A stretch of DNA of 33,537 bases from Thermoplasmatota archaeon. GTDB lineage: Archaea > Thermoplasmatota > Penumbrarchaeia > Penumbrarchaeales > Penumbrarchaeaceae. The first letter of the stretch is position 1. The number at the start of each line of letters is the position of its first letter. The DNA is taken from contig JAFGLL010000095.1 of the NCBI GenBank assembly GCA_016928095.1, forward strand, positions 1 through 33,537, read 5' to 3'. The position numbers and the translations under genes were made by a program. Under the pieces are notes generated by a model that was not told the origin of the DNA, made no database searches, and saw nothing but the letters and a program-made list of their open reading frames with translations. Shown piece by piece: positions 9,829 to 19,533 of this stretch.

Positions 9829-10371
9829 TCACAGACTTTGGAGTCTGTCCTTCAAAGACCTGAACCTTTCAAGGCTGAGATCGCCCTTGAGGAAACGATC
9901 GACCAGTATCCGGAACATCTCTTCCTTGAACCGGTCCTTCGAGATCACCTCGAAACCCTGCCCGTTCCCGGTATCGACCTTCCATATCAATTTCATGTCT
10001 CCAAGCCTCCTCATGGAGTAGTTCAATTCTCTCCGGCTGAGCCTGGACCTTACCAGCAGCTCCTTCCGGGTGACCCCGGGAGAGTCCTTAATGAGGTCGA
10101 GGAGCAGCTTCTGGCTGTCATTGAGGTCAAGATCCGAAGGGCATTCGGGATGGTCCCTGTGGAAGCTGGAATAATAGACGAGGTTCTTTCCCTTCTTCTG
10201 ACTAACGATCCTCCTTGACCTCTGGAGCTGATCAAGATGATATCTAAGGGTACCCTCCGGGATCTTCAGAACGTTGAGGATGAATTGAAAGGAGGTGCCG
10301 GGATTCTCGATGATGAAACGATACAGGACCTTTCTCGTCGGATGGGTAAGTGCATCATCCATCACCGTCAC
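9829..10371 (-). CDS. Tandem winged-helix transcriptional regulator with SHOCT-like C-terminal tail
   Basis: Two wHTH units: 'HPTRKVLYRFIIENPGTSFQFILNVLKIPEGTLRYHLDQLQRSRRIVSQKKGKNLVYY' and 'LNDSQKLLLDLIKDSPGVTRKELLVRSRLSRRELNYSMRRLGDMKLIWK'. Tail 'FRILVDRFLKGDLSLERFRSLKDRLQSL'. Strong SD (AAAGGAGGTGA, minus strand) upstream. Confidence 0.88.
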   Translation of the reverse strand: MTVMDDALTHPTRKVLYRFIIENPGTSFQFILNVLKIPEGTLRYHLDQLQRSRRIVSQKKGKNLVYYSSFHRDHPECPSDLDLNDSQKLLLDLIKDSPGVTRKELLVRSRLSRRELNYSMRRLGDMKLIWKVDTGNGQGFEVISKDRFKEEMFRILVDRFLKGDLSLERFRSLKDRLQSL

Positions 10372-10402
10372 CTCCTTTCGGTTTTTTTCAATTCACTTCT
10401 AT

Positions 10403-13400
10403 CTATTTATCAATATTGTTCAACTTCCGTTTTATCTCCCGGTAGTCTCCGTTCGGGATCCTCCCTTCCTTATAGGCTACTTCCAGCCGTTCCAGAAGCG
10501 TTTCGCTGGAAGGTACCTCCTTCTCCGAGTTCATAATCTCATCGAAGAGGTCCGACAGATTATCGATCACATCATCCGGATGGCCTACGATACCATCTCC
10601 CTCTGCGTAATGTGCTTCAAGTTTTCCCCCGTTCACCTGTTCATGTGTTGTGGCAAGGCCCGGATCCGGAGCAAGGCGATGCATCGATGGTGTACCCGGA
10701 CCCGGTACCTTGCCGGTTATGGGGGTAGGACCCTGTTCCAAAAGGAGGACCTGTTTCCAGGCATCACTCCCTCGTCTGGAATCATCCCTCCTCTGGTTCC
10801 TCCTCCTGAGGACGAAGAAAGAGACGACAAAGGCTGCCACGACCAGGAGGAGAGCCGCGCCCAGGAGATAGGGTGCAATAGAATGTCCGGAGGAGGGTGG
10901 ATCGGTATGGGGTACGAGGTCGTCAACCGGAAGTACCATGATCTGCAAGGATGTCTCGATGTATTCACCCGATGGGTCCGTTACCCTGAGGACCAGGGTA
11001 TAGATGCCGGCCGGCAGATTAAGGTCTATGATCTCTCCGGTTCCAACGATACCCCTGCCCTCCACTCTCCATTCGTATGTCAGCTCGTCATCGATATCGA
11101 TATCCAATGCGGATGCGGAAACCCTCTGGGTCCCGCCCTCCCGGAACTCCTCCGTACCCGTTTCTATAACGGGGTCCCTGGGTGCGTCGTTGACGTTCTT
11201 GACCTCGACCGAGATGGTGGCTGTTGAAGAGAGTTCCCCGTCACTTGCGATGATGGTGAAGAACACAGTTCCGGTCCAGTCCGGGGACGGCACGAAGGTC
11301 ATGGTGCCCGTATCCGAGATGGTACATGAAACGTGATCATGGCCGCTGATGGAATATTGTAGTTCGTCCCCGTCGATATCGGAGAATATACTGTTTACAT
11401 TCAGCGAGGCGTCCGATCCGTCCTCGTCCATCATGACCATCCATGTTCCCTTAAGGGCTGAAGGAGCATTGTTTACCCGTATCACCTCGAGATCGAACCC
11501 GCGGCCGTCGATCCCTCCCATCCCGTCAGATACGGTGACGTTGACCTTGTAAATGCCCGCATCTGATTCTCCCGGGGTCCCGCTCAGAACTCCCGTCAAG
11601 GGATCGATGGAAAGGAAACCGCTGTCCGTCCCCATGCTCCATACGAGGGTGTCCATTGTGGGGTCGATATCTTCGGCTTCGTAGTCAACGAGGTAGAGTT
11701 CTCCCTCGTTCACGGACAGCACGTCCTCTGTTATTATCACCGGAGCATCATTGGTGTTCCTGACCTCAAGGATGAATTCCGTGCTGTCGAGGGACCATTC
11801 GTCCATCACGGAGATCTTCACGCTGTGATGGCCCACATCGTCGTTCGTCGGGGTTCCCGAGAGGATCCCGGATGACGGGTCCATTTCAAGGAAGCCTGCA
11901 CTCGTTTCCATTTCCCAGTGAAGTTCATCCGTGTCATCGGCCTCGTAATCGACGCGGTAGAGCTGGTCCTCGAAGCAGATCGGCACATCCGCGGTCGTTA
12001 TCTTCGGTGCAAGGTTGTTGTTGTTGACCTTCAGGGTGAAGTTGGTGAAGTCCATGTTGTCCCCGTCGGTGACACTCAGGTTCACCCAGTAGGACGATGT
12101 CGAGACATTGGGTACACCATAGAGCAACCATGAGCCCGTGAAGGTGAGCCATGAAGCATTCGTGTTCAGGGTCCATTTCAGCTTGGAAGCTTCGGTGTCC
12201 CAGTCGAATACATTGTATCTGACCGAATAATTCTGGTTCGTATAGGCCGTGGTGATGTCACTGGTAGTAATCTCCGGCGGGTTCGGGAAGACCAGTCTGC
12301 CGGCGAAGGGCTTGTAGTCCCTGTCACCCCCCTCCCCGTCGATCTGATAGCTCTGGTCAGCGAAATGATCGTTATTGACATCATAGTTCGTGTGGTCCGA
12401 CCAGTAATTACCACCACCGCTTGAGTTCCAATCGTTCGTTCCGTAATTATCGTATGCTTGACTGTCTACCCCGCCGTTATCGATGAAGTTGTTGAAGGCT
12501 ATCTCGTTGTATCTGATGGTGTATCCCGTTGACCCGAAATAGACAGCATATTCATCGTTGTCAATGAATTCGTTGTATCTGATGATATTTGATCTCGTGA
12601 TCCCCATTGCCTGGATGCCGTAGTAAGCATTTTTCTTCATAATATTGTTGGAGATCAGGTTCTCGCAGGCGTCAAAAAGTAGTACTCCGCCCCAGGTATT
12701 ATTGATGAGGGTGTTGCAGATGATCGTATTTTCATCACCGTCAACCTGGATCGCATACTCTTCCGTGTCGTTGACCCTGCATCCCTTGATGGTATTCCTG
12801 TCGCCTACCACCTGGATGTTGGCCGCTCTGTCGATATCGCACCCGGCAACGGTGCAGTCCTCTACCAGATTGTCATTGCTTGCATCCAGATAAATGGGCC
12901 CGCCGTATACCGTTGTGTTTCTCACTGTGTTCCTGTTTGACCAACTAAAACTGATCTGGGTGTTGAAAAGGACGCAATCAAGGACCTCATTATCATTTGC
13001 CCTGTAGAACCCGATCCCGTGATGCGCATCCTTGAAACTGCAGCGCTGGATCGTTATATAACTGCCACCCGAGATGTTGAAAGGATCGGTCTTTATCGCC
13101 CAGGACTGCAGGTCCCTGCCGGCTTCGAAGCCGATATCCCTGATGGTGATGCCACCTTTTTTCAGCCACCATATCACCTCGCTCGTGGTGTGGTTTATTA
13201 TTGTGATCGCTGAGCCGTTCCCCTGGAAAGTCAGGGATTTGGATATGGAAAGGGTCTCATGGTATATTCCCGCATATATCCTGATGGTATCCCCGTCACT
13301 CGCAGCGGCAACGGCCGCGTTGATGGTTTTGTAGGTCTGGTCATTGCCGACGTAAAGGGTCGATGCCCTTGTTTCCTCATCCGCATACGAACCCTCTATG

Positions 13401-13489
13401 GCAATCGGCATGATAGATACCATGAGTGCCATGGTCATAAGGGCGCAGAATGCTATCATTTCGCTTCTCTTCATATTCGTTTCCTCCAT
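10403..13489 (-). CDS. Secreted NosD-like right-handed beta-helix protein with cadherin-like/Ig repeats, C-terminal TM and cytosolic tail
   Basis: Signal peptide; 'YVGNDQTYKTINAAVAAASDGDTIRIYAGIYHETLSISKSLTFQGNG' beta-helix start; repeated 'N.I..N...G' turns; Ig/cadherin-like repeats 'SGFLSIDPLTGVLSGTPGESDAGIYKVNVTVSDG'; PKD-like unit; TM 'APYLLGAALLLVVAAFVVSFFVLRRR'; tail ending 'LLERLEVAYKEGRIPNGDYREIKRKLNNIDK'. Confidence 0.9.
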   Translation of the reverse strand: MEETNMKRSEMIAFCALMTMALMVSIMPIAIEGSYADEETRASTLYVGNDQTYKTINAAVAAASDGDTIRIYAGIYHETLSISKSLTFQGNGSAITIINHTTSEVIWWLKKGGITIRDIGFEAGRDLQSWAIKTDPFNISGGSYITIQRCSFKDAHHGIGFYRANDNEVLDCVLFNTQISFSWSNRNTVRNTTVYGGPIYLDASNDNLVEDCTVAGCDIDRAANIQVVGDRNTIKGCRVNDTEEYAIQVDGDENTIICNTLINNTWGGVLLFDACENLISNNIMKKNAYYGIQAMGITRSNIIRYNEFIDNDEYAVYFGSTGYTIRYNEIAFNNFIDNGGVDSQAYDNYGTNDWNSSGGGNYWSDHTNYDVNNDHFADQSYQIDGEGGDRDYKPFAGRLVFPNPPEITTSDITTAYTNQNYSVRYNVFDWDTEASKLKWTLNTNASWLTFTGSWLLYGVPNVSTSSYWVNLSVTDGDNMDFTNFTLKVNNNNLAPKITTADVPICFEDQLYRVDYEADDTDELHWEMETSAGFLEMDPSSGILSGTPTNDDVGHHSVKISVMDEWSLDSTEFILEVRNTNDAPVIITEDVLSVNEGELYLVDYEAEDIDPTMDTLVWSMGTDSGFLSIDPLTGVLSGTPGESDAGIYKVNVTVSDGMGGIDGRGFDLEVIRVNNAPSALKGTWMVMMDEDGSDASLNVNSIFSDIDGDELQYSISGHDHVSCTISDTGTMTFVPSPDWTGTVFFTIIASDGELSSTATISVEVKNVNDAPRDPVIETGTEEFREGGTQRVSASALDIDIDDELTYEWRVEGRGIVGTGEIIDLNLPAGIYTLVLRVTDPSGEYIETSLQIMVLPVDDLVPHTDPPSSGHSIAPYLLGAALLLVVAAFVVSFFVLRRRNQRRDDSRRGSDAWKQVLLLEQGPTPITGKVPGPGTPSMHRLAPDPGLATTHEQVNGGKLEAHYAEGDGIVGHPDDVIDNLSDLFDEIMNSEKEVPSSETLLERLEVAYKEGRIPNGDYREIKRKLNNIDK

Positions 13490-13671
13490 TCTTTTTCAAG
13501 GAGGCACCGCCTTTTCTGTCCTACGGAATGAAGAGATATATTATCTTTTAAAGGGGTTCTGACGGAATGAAAACCATATCTGGCTCTCATTTTATATTTA
13601 AGGTTTGTGGAGTGATCGATATCCTTCTCATCTTTTTTCTTTTCCGGTGACCACAATGATCAATAGGTTAA

Positions 13672-14077
13672 TTGCATAACTTCGTCAAGGAATACCTCCC
13701 CGTGATCCTGGCCATCGGTCTTCTTATATTCTTACACGAGTTCGGAGACTTTCAAACAGCCGCGAAGCTGGGGGCCCCCTTCCTCTGGGACCCCGGTAAT
13801 GGTCAATTCTACTCCCACTCTTCTCAAAGAAAACCGGGTGGATCACAGCAATACACGGATCCATTGACAGGGAGGATCGGACTCGAGAGGATGGACCATC
13901 TTTAACCTGGAATTACTGGGAAGCGATTCTTCCGGTACGAAAGGGGAAGGTGATGGGAATGACCCTTACCTTCTATCCGTGAGGATCGTCGTTACCTTAT
14001 TGATGTCGATCTCGGTCCTGGTTTCGGTGATAGTGATCATGAGGAAGAGATCATCATTGGATGAACTTGAAGAATGA
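13672..14077 (+). pseudogene. Putative decayed small surface protein (N-terminal TM and C-terminal TM anchor in different frames)
   Basis: Frame A 13672-13905 has a TM-like start 'HNFVKEYLPVILAIGLLIFLHEFG'. A second frame, open 13868-14077, has no start before its TM and encodes '...GNDPYLLSVRIVVTLLMSISVLVSVIVIMRKRSSLDELEE*', a C-terminal anchor like those of the neighbouring surface proteins. Confidence 0.4.
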
Positions 14078-14131
14078 TGTAAAGTTCAGGTCTGCTGTTC
14101 GAGTTCTATCCAAACGGACCCCCGGTCTCGA

Positions 14132-17100
14132 TCAGTGATCCGACGGTCCATCTAGCTCATCTTCATGGATCTTTTCTATGGTCTTTATCTTTCTGATATA
14201 AATGTAAGTGAGGATCCCCCCGACGGCCGCCATGAGGAGGAATATAGCCAGTGAGACGATGACACTGGTGAAGATCCCTCCCTTTTCTTCACCATCTTCG
14301 TCTATGATGGGTTCCTCGTCAACATCGATAGGTTCGTCGTCGGGTGGCTCCTCCCCGGGAAGGCCGGGTACCTTGAGGCTGGTCTCGGGGCTTCTTTCCG
14401 ATTCACCGTACCTGTTGAATGCAATGATGCAGTAGAAATAGACCTTTCCGGGTTCAAGGGTGCTGTCCATGCAGGAATTCACCTCCGAGCCTCCCTCGAA
14501 GATTGTCAAGGTAGTATTCTCATCCCTACGATAGACCCTGAAACCTTCGATTGGATGGTTCTTCTCGTTCACTGGATGGGTCCATGAGACCGTCGCGTTG
14601 AGGTTGTCAAAGAAAATGAATACCTCTTTCACCCCAGGAGGGGGGACCCCTACCGTTGTAAAATTGAAGAGATGATCCGATCCTATCAGGTTTCCCGCTC
14701 TGTCCTTCAAAGCAGAGTTCAGGACCACCTCGTAGAGCTCGAAAGGTTCCAGGGGTTCATTCGGTTCGAAGCTTGCTATGGTCGATAGGTTACAGAAGTC
14801 CACTGTCCCTCTTACTCGAATTCCTTTGTCGTCATAGACGGCGATGGGATCTCCTTCGAGCGGGTCGAGGAGGACCCCTTCATTGAAATTGACCACGATC
14901 CATGAATCCAGAGGAACGTTCTTCTGTTCGGGATACGGTTCCATCTCCATCAGGCCGGGAGGTGTCATGTCCAGAAAGATCGATCCGTCAATAGCCTGCT
15001 CCATTTCATTACCAGCCTCATCCTTTATCCTGACCTCGACGATGTTCAAACCCTCCTGGCCTTCCAGTTCATACTGGACCGAAGGATCGAGATCAATCCA
15101 ATCCCCCCAGTTCGAACCATCCGAGCGGATGCAGAGCTTCGAGCATCCGGAGATCGCATCGTATGCTTCGATCCCAAGCCGGATCTCTCTTGATGCGGTG
15201 TATTCGTCTCCGTCGTTGATGACCAGTTCCATGCATTGCGGGGACTCCCGGTCTATTCGGAACTCCAGGGACCTCGGGACCTCCGAATTTCCGGCAGGGT
15301 CCACGGACCAGTACAGAAGCTCATGATCTCCACTGTCCAAAAATAGTAGGGGAGAGGAATAGGACCTCTCTGGCCCCCCATTCTGGATGAAACGGGTGGT
15401 CACTTCATCATCTTCGATCGTGAAAAGAGTGATCATAACACCGCCCGTGTACCAATCGTTCTCTCCTTCCTCCCCTACAACCTCCAGATGGGTCATTGGT
15501 GCTACGGTGTCCAGGATTATCGAGGAAGAAGCCACTTTGCTGAAATGTCCGGCACCGTCCATGACCTGGATGTAAACGTATTTCTTTCCATCTCCTTTTC
15601 CGATATCGAAGGAGAACGAAGGTGAGAATTCCCCCCATCCGGACCATGAGACCCCATCTCTGCTGGTCCTGACCTTCTCAGGACCGGATAGATCGTCAAC
15701 GACATTGATGTTCAATATGATGGAAGAGATGCTGGTGTAAGTATCTCCATCATTTATAGTGACAGTTACAGGCTCAGGAGGGAGGGTGTCGTAGCCAACT
15801 GTCGCTGAGGCATCTGTCCATCCGGGTCCGAACCCGTTCCTCATCCTGAAATAGACCTTTCCAAAACCGAATCCAATGCTAAGGTCCCATTCCATCGTCG
15901 GTGCGAAAGGCACCCAATCCGTCCATTCACCACCTTCGTTCCTGAGGCTCATCTCTCCCGGATCGTTCGAATAGAGATGGAGGGTCACCCGGGTATCGTT
16001 CACGAACTTCCTACCGTCGTTCATAACGATCGAAAGGTCGCCAGGAATGTGATCGGAAGTGACGAATGGATCCCCGAAGAGGGCTTCGTCGTCGATCCAC
16101 ATGTCCAAACCGATGTTGGGATCAGTACGTATTCTAAGGGATCGATTATAGGAGTAGTCCTTGTATGCCAGATAGCCGTCACCAATGGCAGACCTGTTCT
16201 TGAGAGCGTGGAAGGTCTCTCTGAATGTCGTTCCGTAGGAACGGGTGCAGCCGGCCGAGACAAGGCCGTATTTTGTATTGAATGCGTAGTTGATGGCAAG
16301 GTTCTGGTCAATATCGGAGGACCATACATACCCGGTATCCCCAAAATCGGCAGCGTGACATCCCCATATCAGGGTAATGGTGGAGCCGTTCATCCCTCTG
16401 ATGTCTGCGTAATAGACCCCGGTGTAAGGGTATGTGGTATCCGAAGGGGGTTGGAACTGATGGGCCCTACCCCCCGCATGGGACCAGATCGACAGGAGTT
16501 CATATCCGGGTTCCAGATAATCCAGGTATTCCCAGGCATTGGTGGTGTTCTTGCCTCCGCCGACAACAAGGGATCCACCGTATAGCGGATAGAGTAGCTG
16601 GTCCCTTATCGGTTCGAGCATCTTGCTTTGATACCCGTAGGGGTAATCCATGAAGAGGAGTCCCTTTTCGGGTTGACCGAGCTTTCCGGTATGGTAGAGA
16701 TGGGTCTTTTTAAGATAATCGTTGTAGTTCACTATCTTGATCTTTGGGGAATCCCAGCCAAGGAACAATGAACCGTTGTTCAGGTATCCACCATCCCATT
16801 TGTAGTACTCGAGCAGGATGTCGTGTGAACCTTTGGTGAGATACTTTGTTGCTTCCCAATTGATCGCTGTGTTAGTCGACCCGGTCCTCTGGTCGATGAG
16901 AAGCGTGTTATCGATGTAAAGTCTCGCTCCTCCGGCGACCTCGAGTGAGAATTCAACGTGCTCCGACTCGTTCGCGATGATCTCCCCGGTCCATTTGATG
17001 GAGAACTTATCTGCATCCACCCCGGGAGGAAGAAAGGACTGGTTGAGGTTCAGGTCCATAAGGGGGTCCATTCTCTGCGAGACGAGGTCTGACATGGATG

Positions 17101-18109
17101 TGTCGTTGTAGTACCAGCCGTTGAGTCCACCGGTAGAACCTGTCCCCCATGGATCGAGGTTCTCCGAAGGGATCGTCATCAAGGGCATGAACCAGTTGCT
17201 TACCCATATCTCGGGTCCGTCATTGTCCCCCCAGTAACGCTTGTCGTACCTTCCGTTGCTATCGGTATCTGCGAAGGTCGCGTCGAGGTCCTCGTAGAAT
17301 ATCGGAATGGGACATGGTTCAGTGCTGGTATCATGGATCAACTCCCAGGTGGCGTAGGGCATATCCCCTATCAGGATAGCCCCGGTAATATGCTCATCCT
17401 CCCATTCGTCTATGAGGAGGTTCCTGAGGGATTCAGGGTTGCTCCATATTCCCTTGTGCAGAAAGAAGGTCGCGCTGAACTGGTCCTTGATATCTTTCTG
17501 GTATCTGTCAAGGTTATCCTTGATGCCATCGTACAGCTCGCTGTTCACTATCAGAGCTATCCTGGATCCGATCTCGGCTGGGAACACCTGATCCAGTGTA
17601 AAAATGCCCCCACTAAAGCTTTTACAGGTCGTTTTGACATGGAGTTCCAGTCTTGTAAGTCCAAGCCCTCTGAGATCGTTGAACTTCTGTTTTGAGATAT
17701 AAATCAGATAATTGTAGGTATTACTCCCTGCGGCGGGGACATCAAATCCGTTCAAGTTCCGGTCAGGGAGATCGAGAACCAGCTCTCCAAAGGGATCGAA
17801 AAGGTCCGCCTCGATCCGTGTGATGGTGGCACTCGTTCCGCAGTATTCCTCGAACCGAAGATCGATGGAATGGGAACCTTTGTTCGATATGACGAATTTC
17901 TCGGGGTCCATGAAGACTTCGACATGAGCGGAGTATGCTTCTGATCTTGAAGGGAGACCCTCTTCCTGAAGATACGGATCCACATCGTCCTCATGAGGAT
18001 CTCCCTCCGACGAGAGCGGTATGAGAACCACTGACGGCATTATAAAGAAGAAAAGTAATAGCAGGGACCACGCTTGTGCCACTGATCGCTTTTGGCGGTC
18101 AGGTTCCAT
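14132..18109 (-). CDS. Secreted putative clan CD (C25 gingipain-like) cysteine peptidase with PA14-like insertion, Ig-like/FN3 domains and C-terminal TM
   Basis: 'RIALIVNSELYDGIKDNLDRYQKDIKDQF...ITGAILIGDMPYATWE' (N-terminal C25-like), 'LLSIWSHAGGRAHQF' (His), 'STITLIWGCHAADFG' (Cys), 'ALFGDPFV'. PA14-like 'DKFSIKWTGEIIANESEHVEFSLEVAGGARLYIDNTLLIDQ...KGSHDILLEYYKWDGG' lies between. FN3-like 'NATVSWTHPVNEKNHPIEGFRVYRRDE'. TM 'FTSVIVSLAIFLLMAAVGGILTYIYI'. Confidence 0.85.
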   Translation of the reverse strand: MEPDRQKRSVAQAWSLLLLFFFIMPSVVLIPLSSEGDPHEDDVDPYLQEEGLPSRSEAYSAHVEVFMDPEKFVISNKGSHSIDLRFEEYCGTSATITRIEADLFDPFGELVLDLPDRNLNGFDVPAAGSNTYNYLIYISKQKFNDLRGLGLTRLELHVKTTCKSFSGGIFTLDQVFPAEIGSRIALIVNSELYDGIKDNLDRYQKDIKDQFSATFFLHKGIWSNPESLRNLLIDEWEDEHITGAILIGDMPYATWELIHDTSTEPCPIPIFYEDLDATFADTDSNGRYDKRYWGDNDGPEIWVSNWFMPLMTIPSENLDPWGTGSTGGLNGWYYNDTSMSDLVSQRMDPLMDLNLNQSFLPPGVDADKFSIKWTGEIIANESEHVEFSLEVAGGARLYIDNTLLIDQRTGSTNTAINWEATKYLTKGSHDILLEYYKWDGGYLNNGSLFLGWDSPKIKIVNYNDYLKKTHLYHTGKLGQPEKGLLFMDYPYGYQSKMLEPIRDQLLYPLYGGSLVVGGGKNTTNAWEYLDYLEPGYELLSIWSHAGGRAHQFQPPSDTTYPYTGVYYADIRGMNGSTITLIWGCHAADFGDTGYVWSSDIDQNLAINYAFNTKYGLVSAGCTRSYGTTFRETFHALKNRSAIGDGYLAYKDYSYNRSLRIRTDPNIGLDMWIDDEALFGDPFVTSDHIPGDLSIVMNDGRKFVNDTRVTLHLYSNDPGEMSLRNEGGEWTDWVPFAPTMEWDLSIGFGFGKVYFRMRNGFGPGWTDASATVGYDTLPPEPVTVTINDGDTYTSISSIILNINVVDDLSGPEKVRTSRDGVSWSGWGEFSPSFSFDIGKGDGKKYVYIQVMDGAGHFSKVASSSIILDTVAPMTHLEVVGEEGENDWYTGGVMITLFTIEDDEVTTRFIQNGGPERSYSSPLLFLDSGDHELLYWSVDPAGNSEVPRSLEFRIDRESPQCMELVINDGDEYTASREIRLGIEAYDAISGCSKLCIRSDGSNWGDWIDLDPSVQYELEGQEGLNIVEVRIKDEAGNEMEQAIDGSIFLDMTPPGLMEMEPYPEQKNVPLDSWIVVNFNEGVLLDPLEGDPIAVYDDKGIRVRGTVDFCNLSTIASFEPNEPLEPFELYEVVLNSALKDRAGNLIGSDHLFNFTTVGVPPPGVKEVFIFFDNLNATVSWTHPVNEKNHPIEGFRVYRRDENTTLTIFEGGSEVNSCMDSTLEPGKVYFYCIIAFNRYGESERSPETSLKVPGLPGEEPPDDEPIDVDEEPIIDEDGEEKGGIFTSVIVSLAIFLLMAAVGGILTYIYIRKIKTIEKIHEDELDGPSDH

Positions 18110-18198
18110 ACAGGTCGATCGAAATGGATTTTATATAAAATAATTAGTACAGTTTAGTATCGAATATAATATTCATGTAATCCTGACTTGAACCTGGC

Positions 18199-19470
18199 TC
18201 AATTGTTAGGATTTTCCACCTTCCCCATGAACAGGATCTGTCCAGTCGCCTTGTGCTCTATGAAGAATATGAACGGATGGTCCGCCCTGAATTCCACGGG
18301 CTCCGGTTCGCTTCCACCACCTTTTTTTGACATAACCACTGCAGTAGCGGCTGCGGCCTCTGTACCTTCCTCATTCACCTCCACGAACGATTGGTGGACG
18401 ACATCGCTGATGTATAGGTCTGACTCTCCACTTTCCTTGATCCCGCTGAAATCGGCACCGGACCCAAAAGCAAGATGCATTCCAAGATCCGACAGATCTG
18501 GTACTATCTCATATCTTAGTTCGAATTTGAACTTTGGAAGGTAGACATCGATCCATTCACCATACATATCTGACTTGAGATCATCGAAATAATCCCAGTC
18601 CAGATCTGTTTCCAAAGCTGAAATATCATCGGTCTTTGGTAGAAGTATGAACATGGATAGTTCCTCATCTTTGTAAGGAAGCTGAAGCATCTGAACATCA
18701 TCATTTTCCGCATAGTTCAGATCGAAATCCTTATCGCACATATTCATCAGATCGGCATATGTACTGGTACCATCTGAAAGATAAAATTTATGCTCCTGAG
18801 TCGCTTCTTCGTCAAACTGCCATTTCCAATCGGCTTTGAAGTAGATCGCATTTGTTAATATCAAATATGTCAATGGATCTATCATGTCAGGAGTGATGAG
18901 GTTCTTGATCCTGTTATTGGTCTCAGCCTCCACCCACTCGTTGATCGTATCTGCAGATCCGGAGGCATCCCCTGCAAAATTCAACTCTTGACCACCTGCA
19001 AGATAATCGTTTTCAATGGTGTTCTGATAATCATCATTCAGGTCTTCTCCTTGTCTTAGCCAATAAGCGTTGGCCGTACTCAACTGGTAATTGGTATTAC
19101 CAGGATTCAACTGTGATTGTAACGATCGGACCATAGCTCTCCTTTCCAGATCGTTTTCCGGGAGTTCTATGACATCCAGCATCTCAGATGCTGTCTCTCC
19201 CCTTGCACCCTCGTAAGCCATTCCCAATGCGATCGTTATTGAATAGGGAGAGAAAAAGATGTTATCGTCTCCGTTCAAAAGCTGTCTGTACATATCAAAA
19301 GAGAACTCATTTGATGAATTCACGAGATCGTTCATGGGAACGTATATGGATTCGTATCCGGGGGGGTCCTTCTCAATATCTCCATTATCGAGGCATCCCG
19401 CTATAAAAGCGACCGATATCAACAGTGCTACCCCAATGGCTCCCTGTATCTTCATTTTCTTACTCTCCAT
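18199..19470 (-). CDS. Serpin-family protease inhibitor, lipoprotein (copy 1)
   Basis: Lipobox 'VAFIAGC'; serpin core 'NIFFSPYSITIALGMAYEGARGETASEM'; hinge 'EVNEEGTEAAAATAVV'; C-terminal 'FRADHPFIFFIEHKATGQILFMGKVENP'. Confidence 0.96.
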   Translation of the reverse strand: MESKKMKIQGAIGVALLISVAFIAGCLDNGDIEKDPPGYESIYVPMNDLVNSSNEFSFDMYRQLLNGDDNIFFSPYSITIALGMAYEGARGETASEMLDVIELPENDLERRAMVRSLQSQLNPGNTNYQLSTANAYWLRQGEDLNDDYQNTIENDYLAGGQELNFAGDASGSADTINEWVEAETNNRIKNLITPDMIDPLTYLILTNAIYFKADWKWQFDEEATQEHKFYLSDGTSTYADLMNMCDKDFDLNYAENDDVQMLQLPYKDEELSMFILLPKTDDISALETDLDWDYFDDLKSDMYGEWIDVYLPKFKFELRYEIVPDLSDLGMHLAFGSGADFSGIKESGESDLYISDVVHQSFVEVNEEGTEAAAATAVVMSKKGGGSEPEPVEFRADHPFIFFIEHKATGQILFMGKVENPNN

Positions 19471-19533
19471 GATTTTCTTTTGTTTGTCTTCTTTGAAAGA
19501 CTGTAAATCATTCTATGAAATTTCTTGATCTTT

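Noticed and set aside
10295-11227. 310-aa plus-strand ORF overlapping the beta-helix protein tail and the regulator start
   Set aside because: Overlaps two well-supported minus-strand genes and has no coherent domain.
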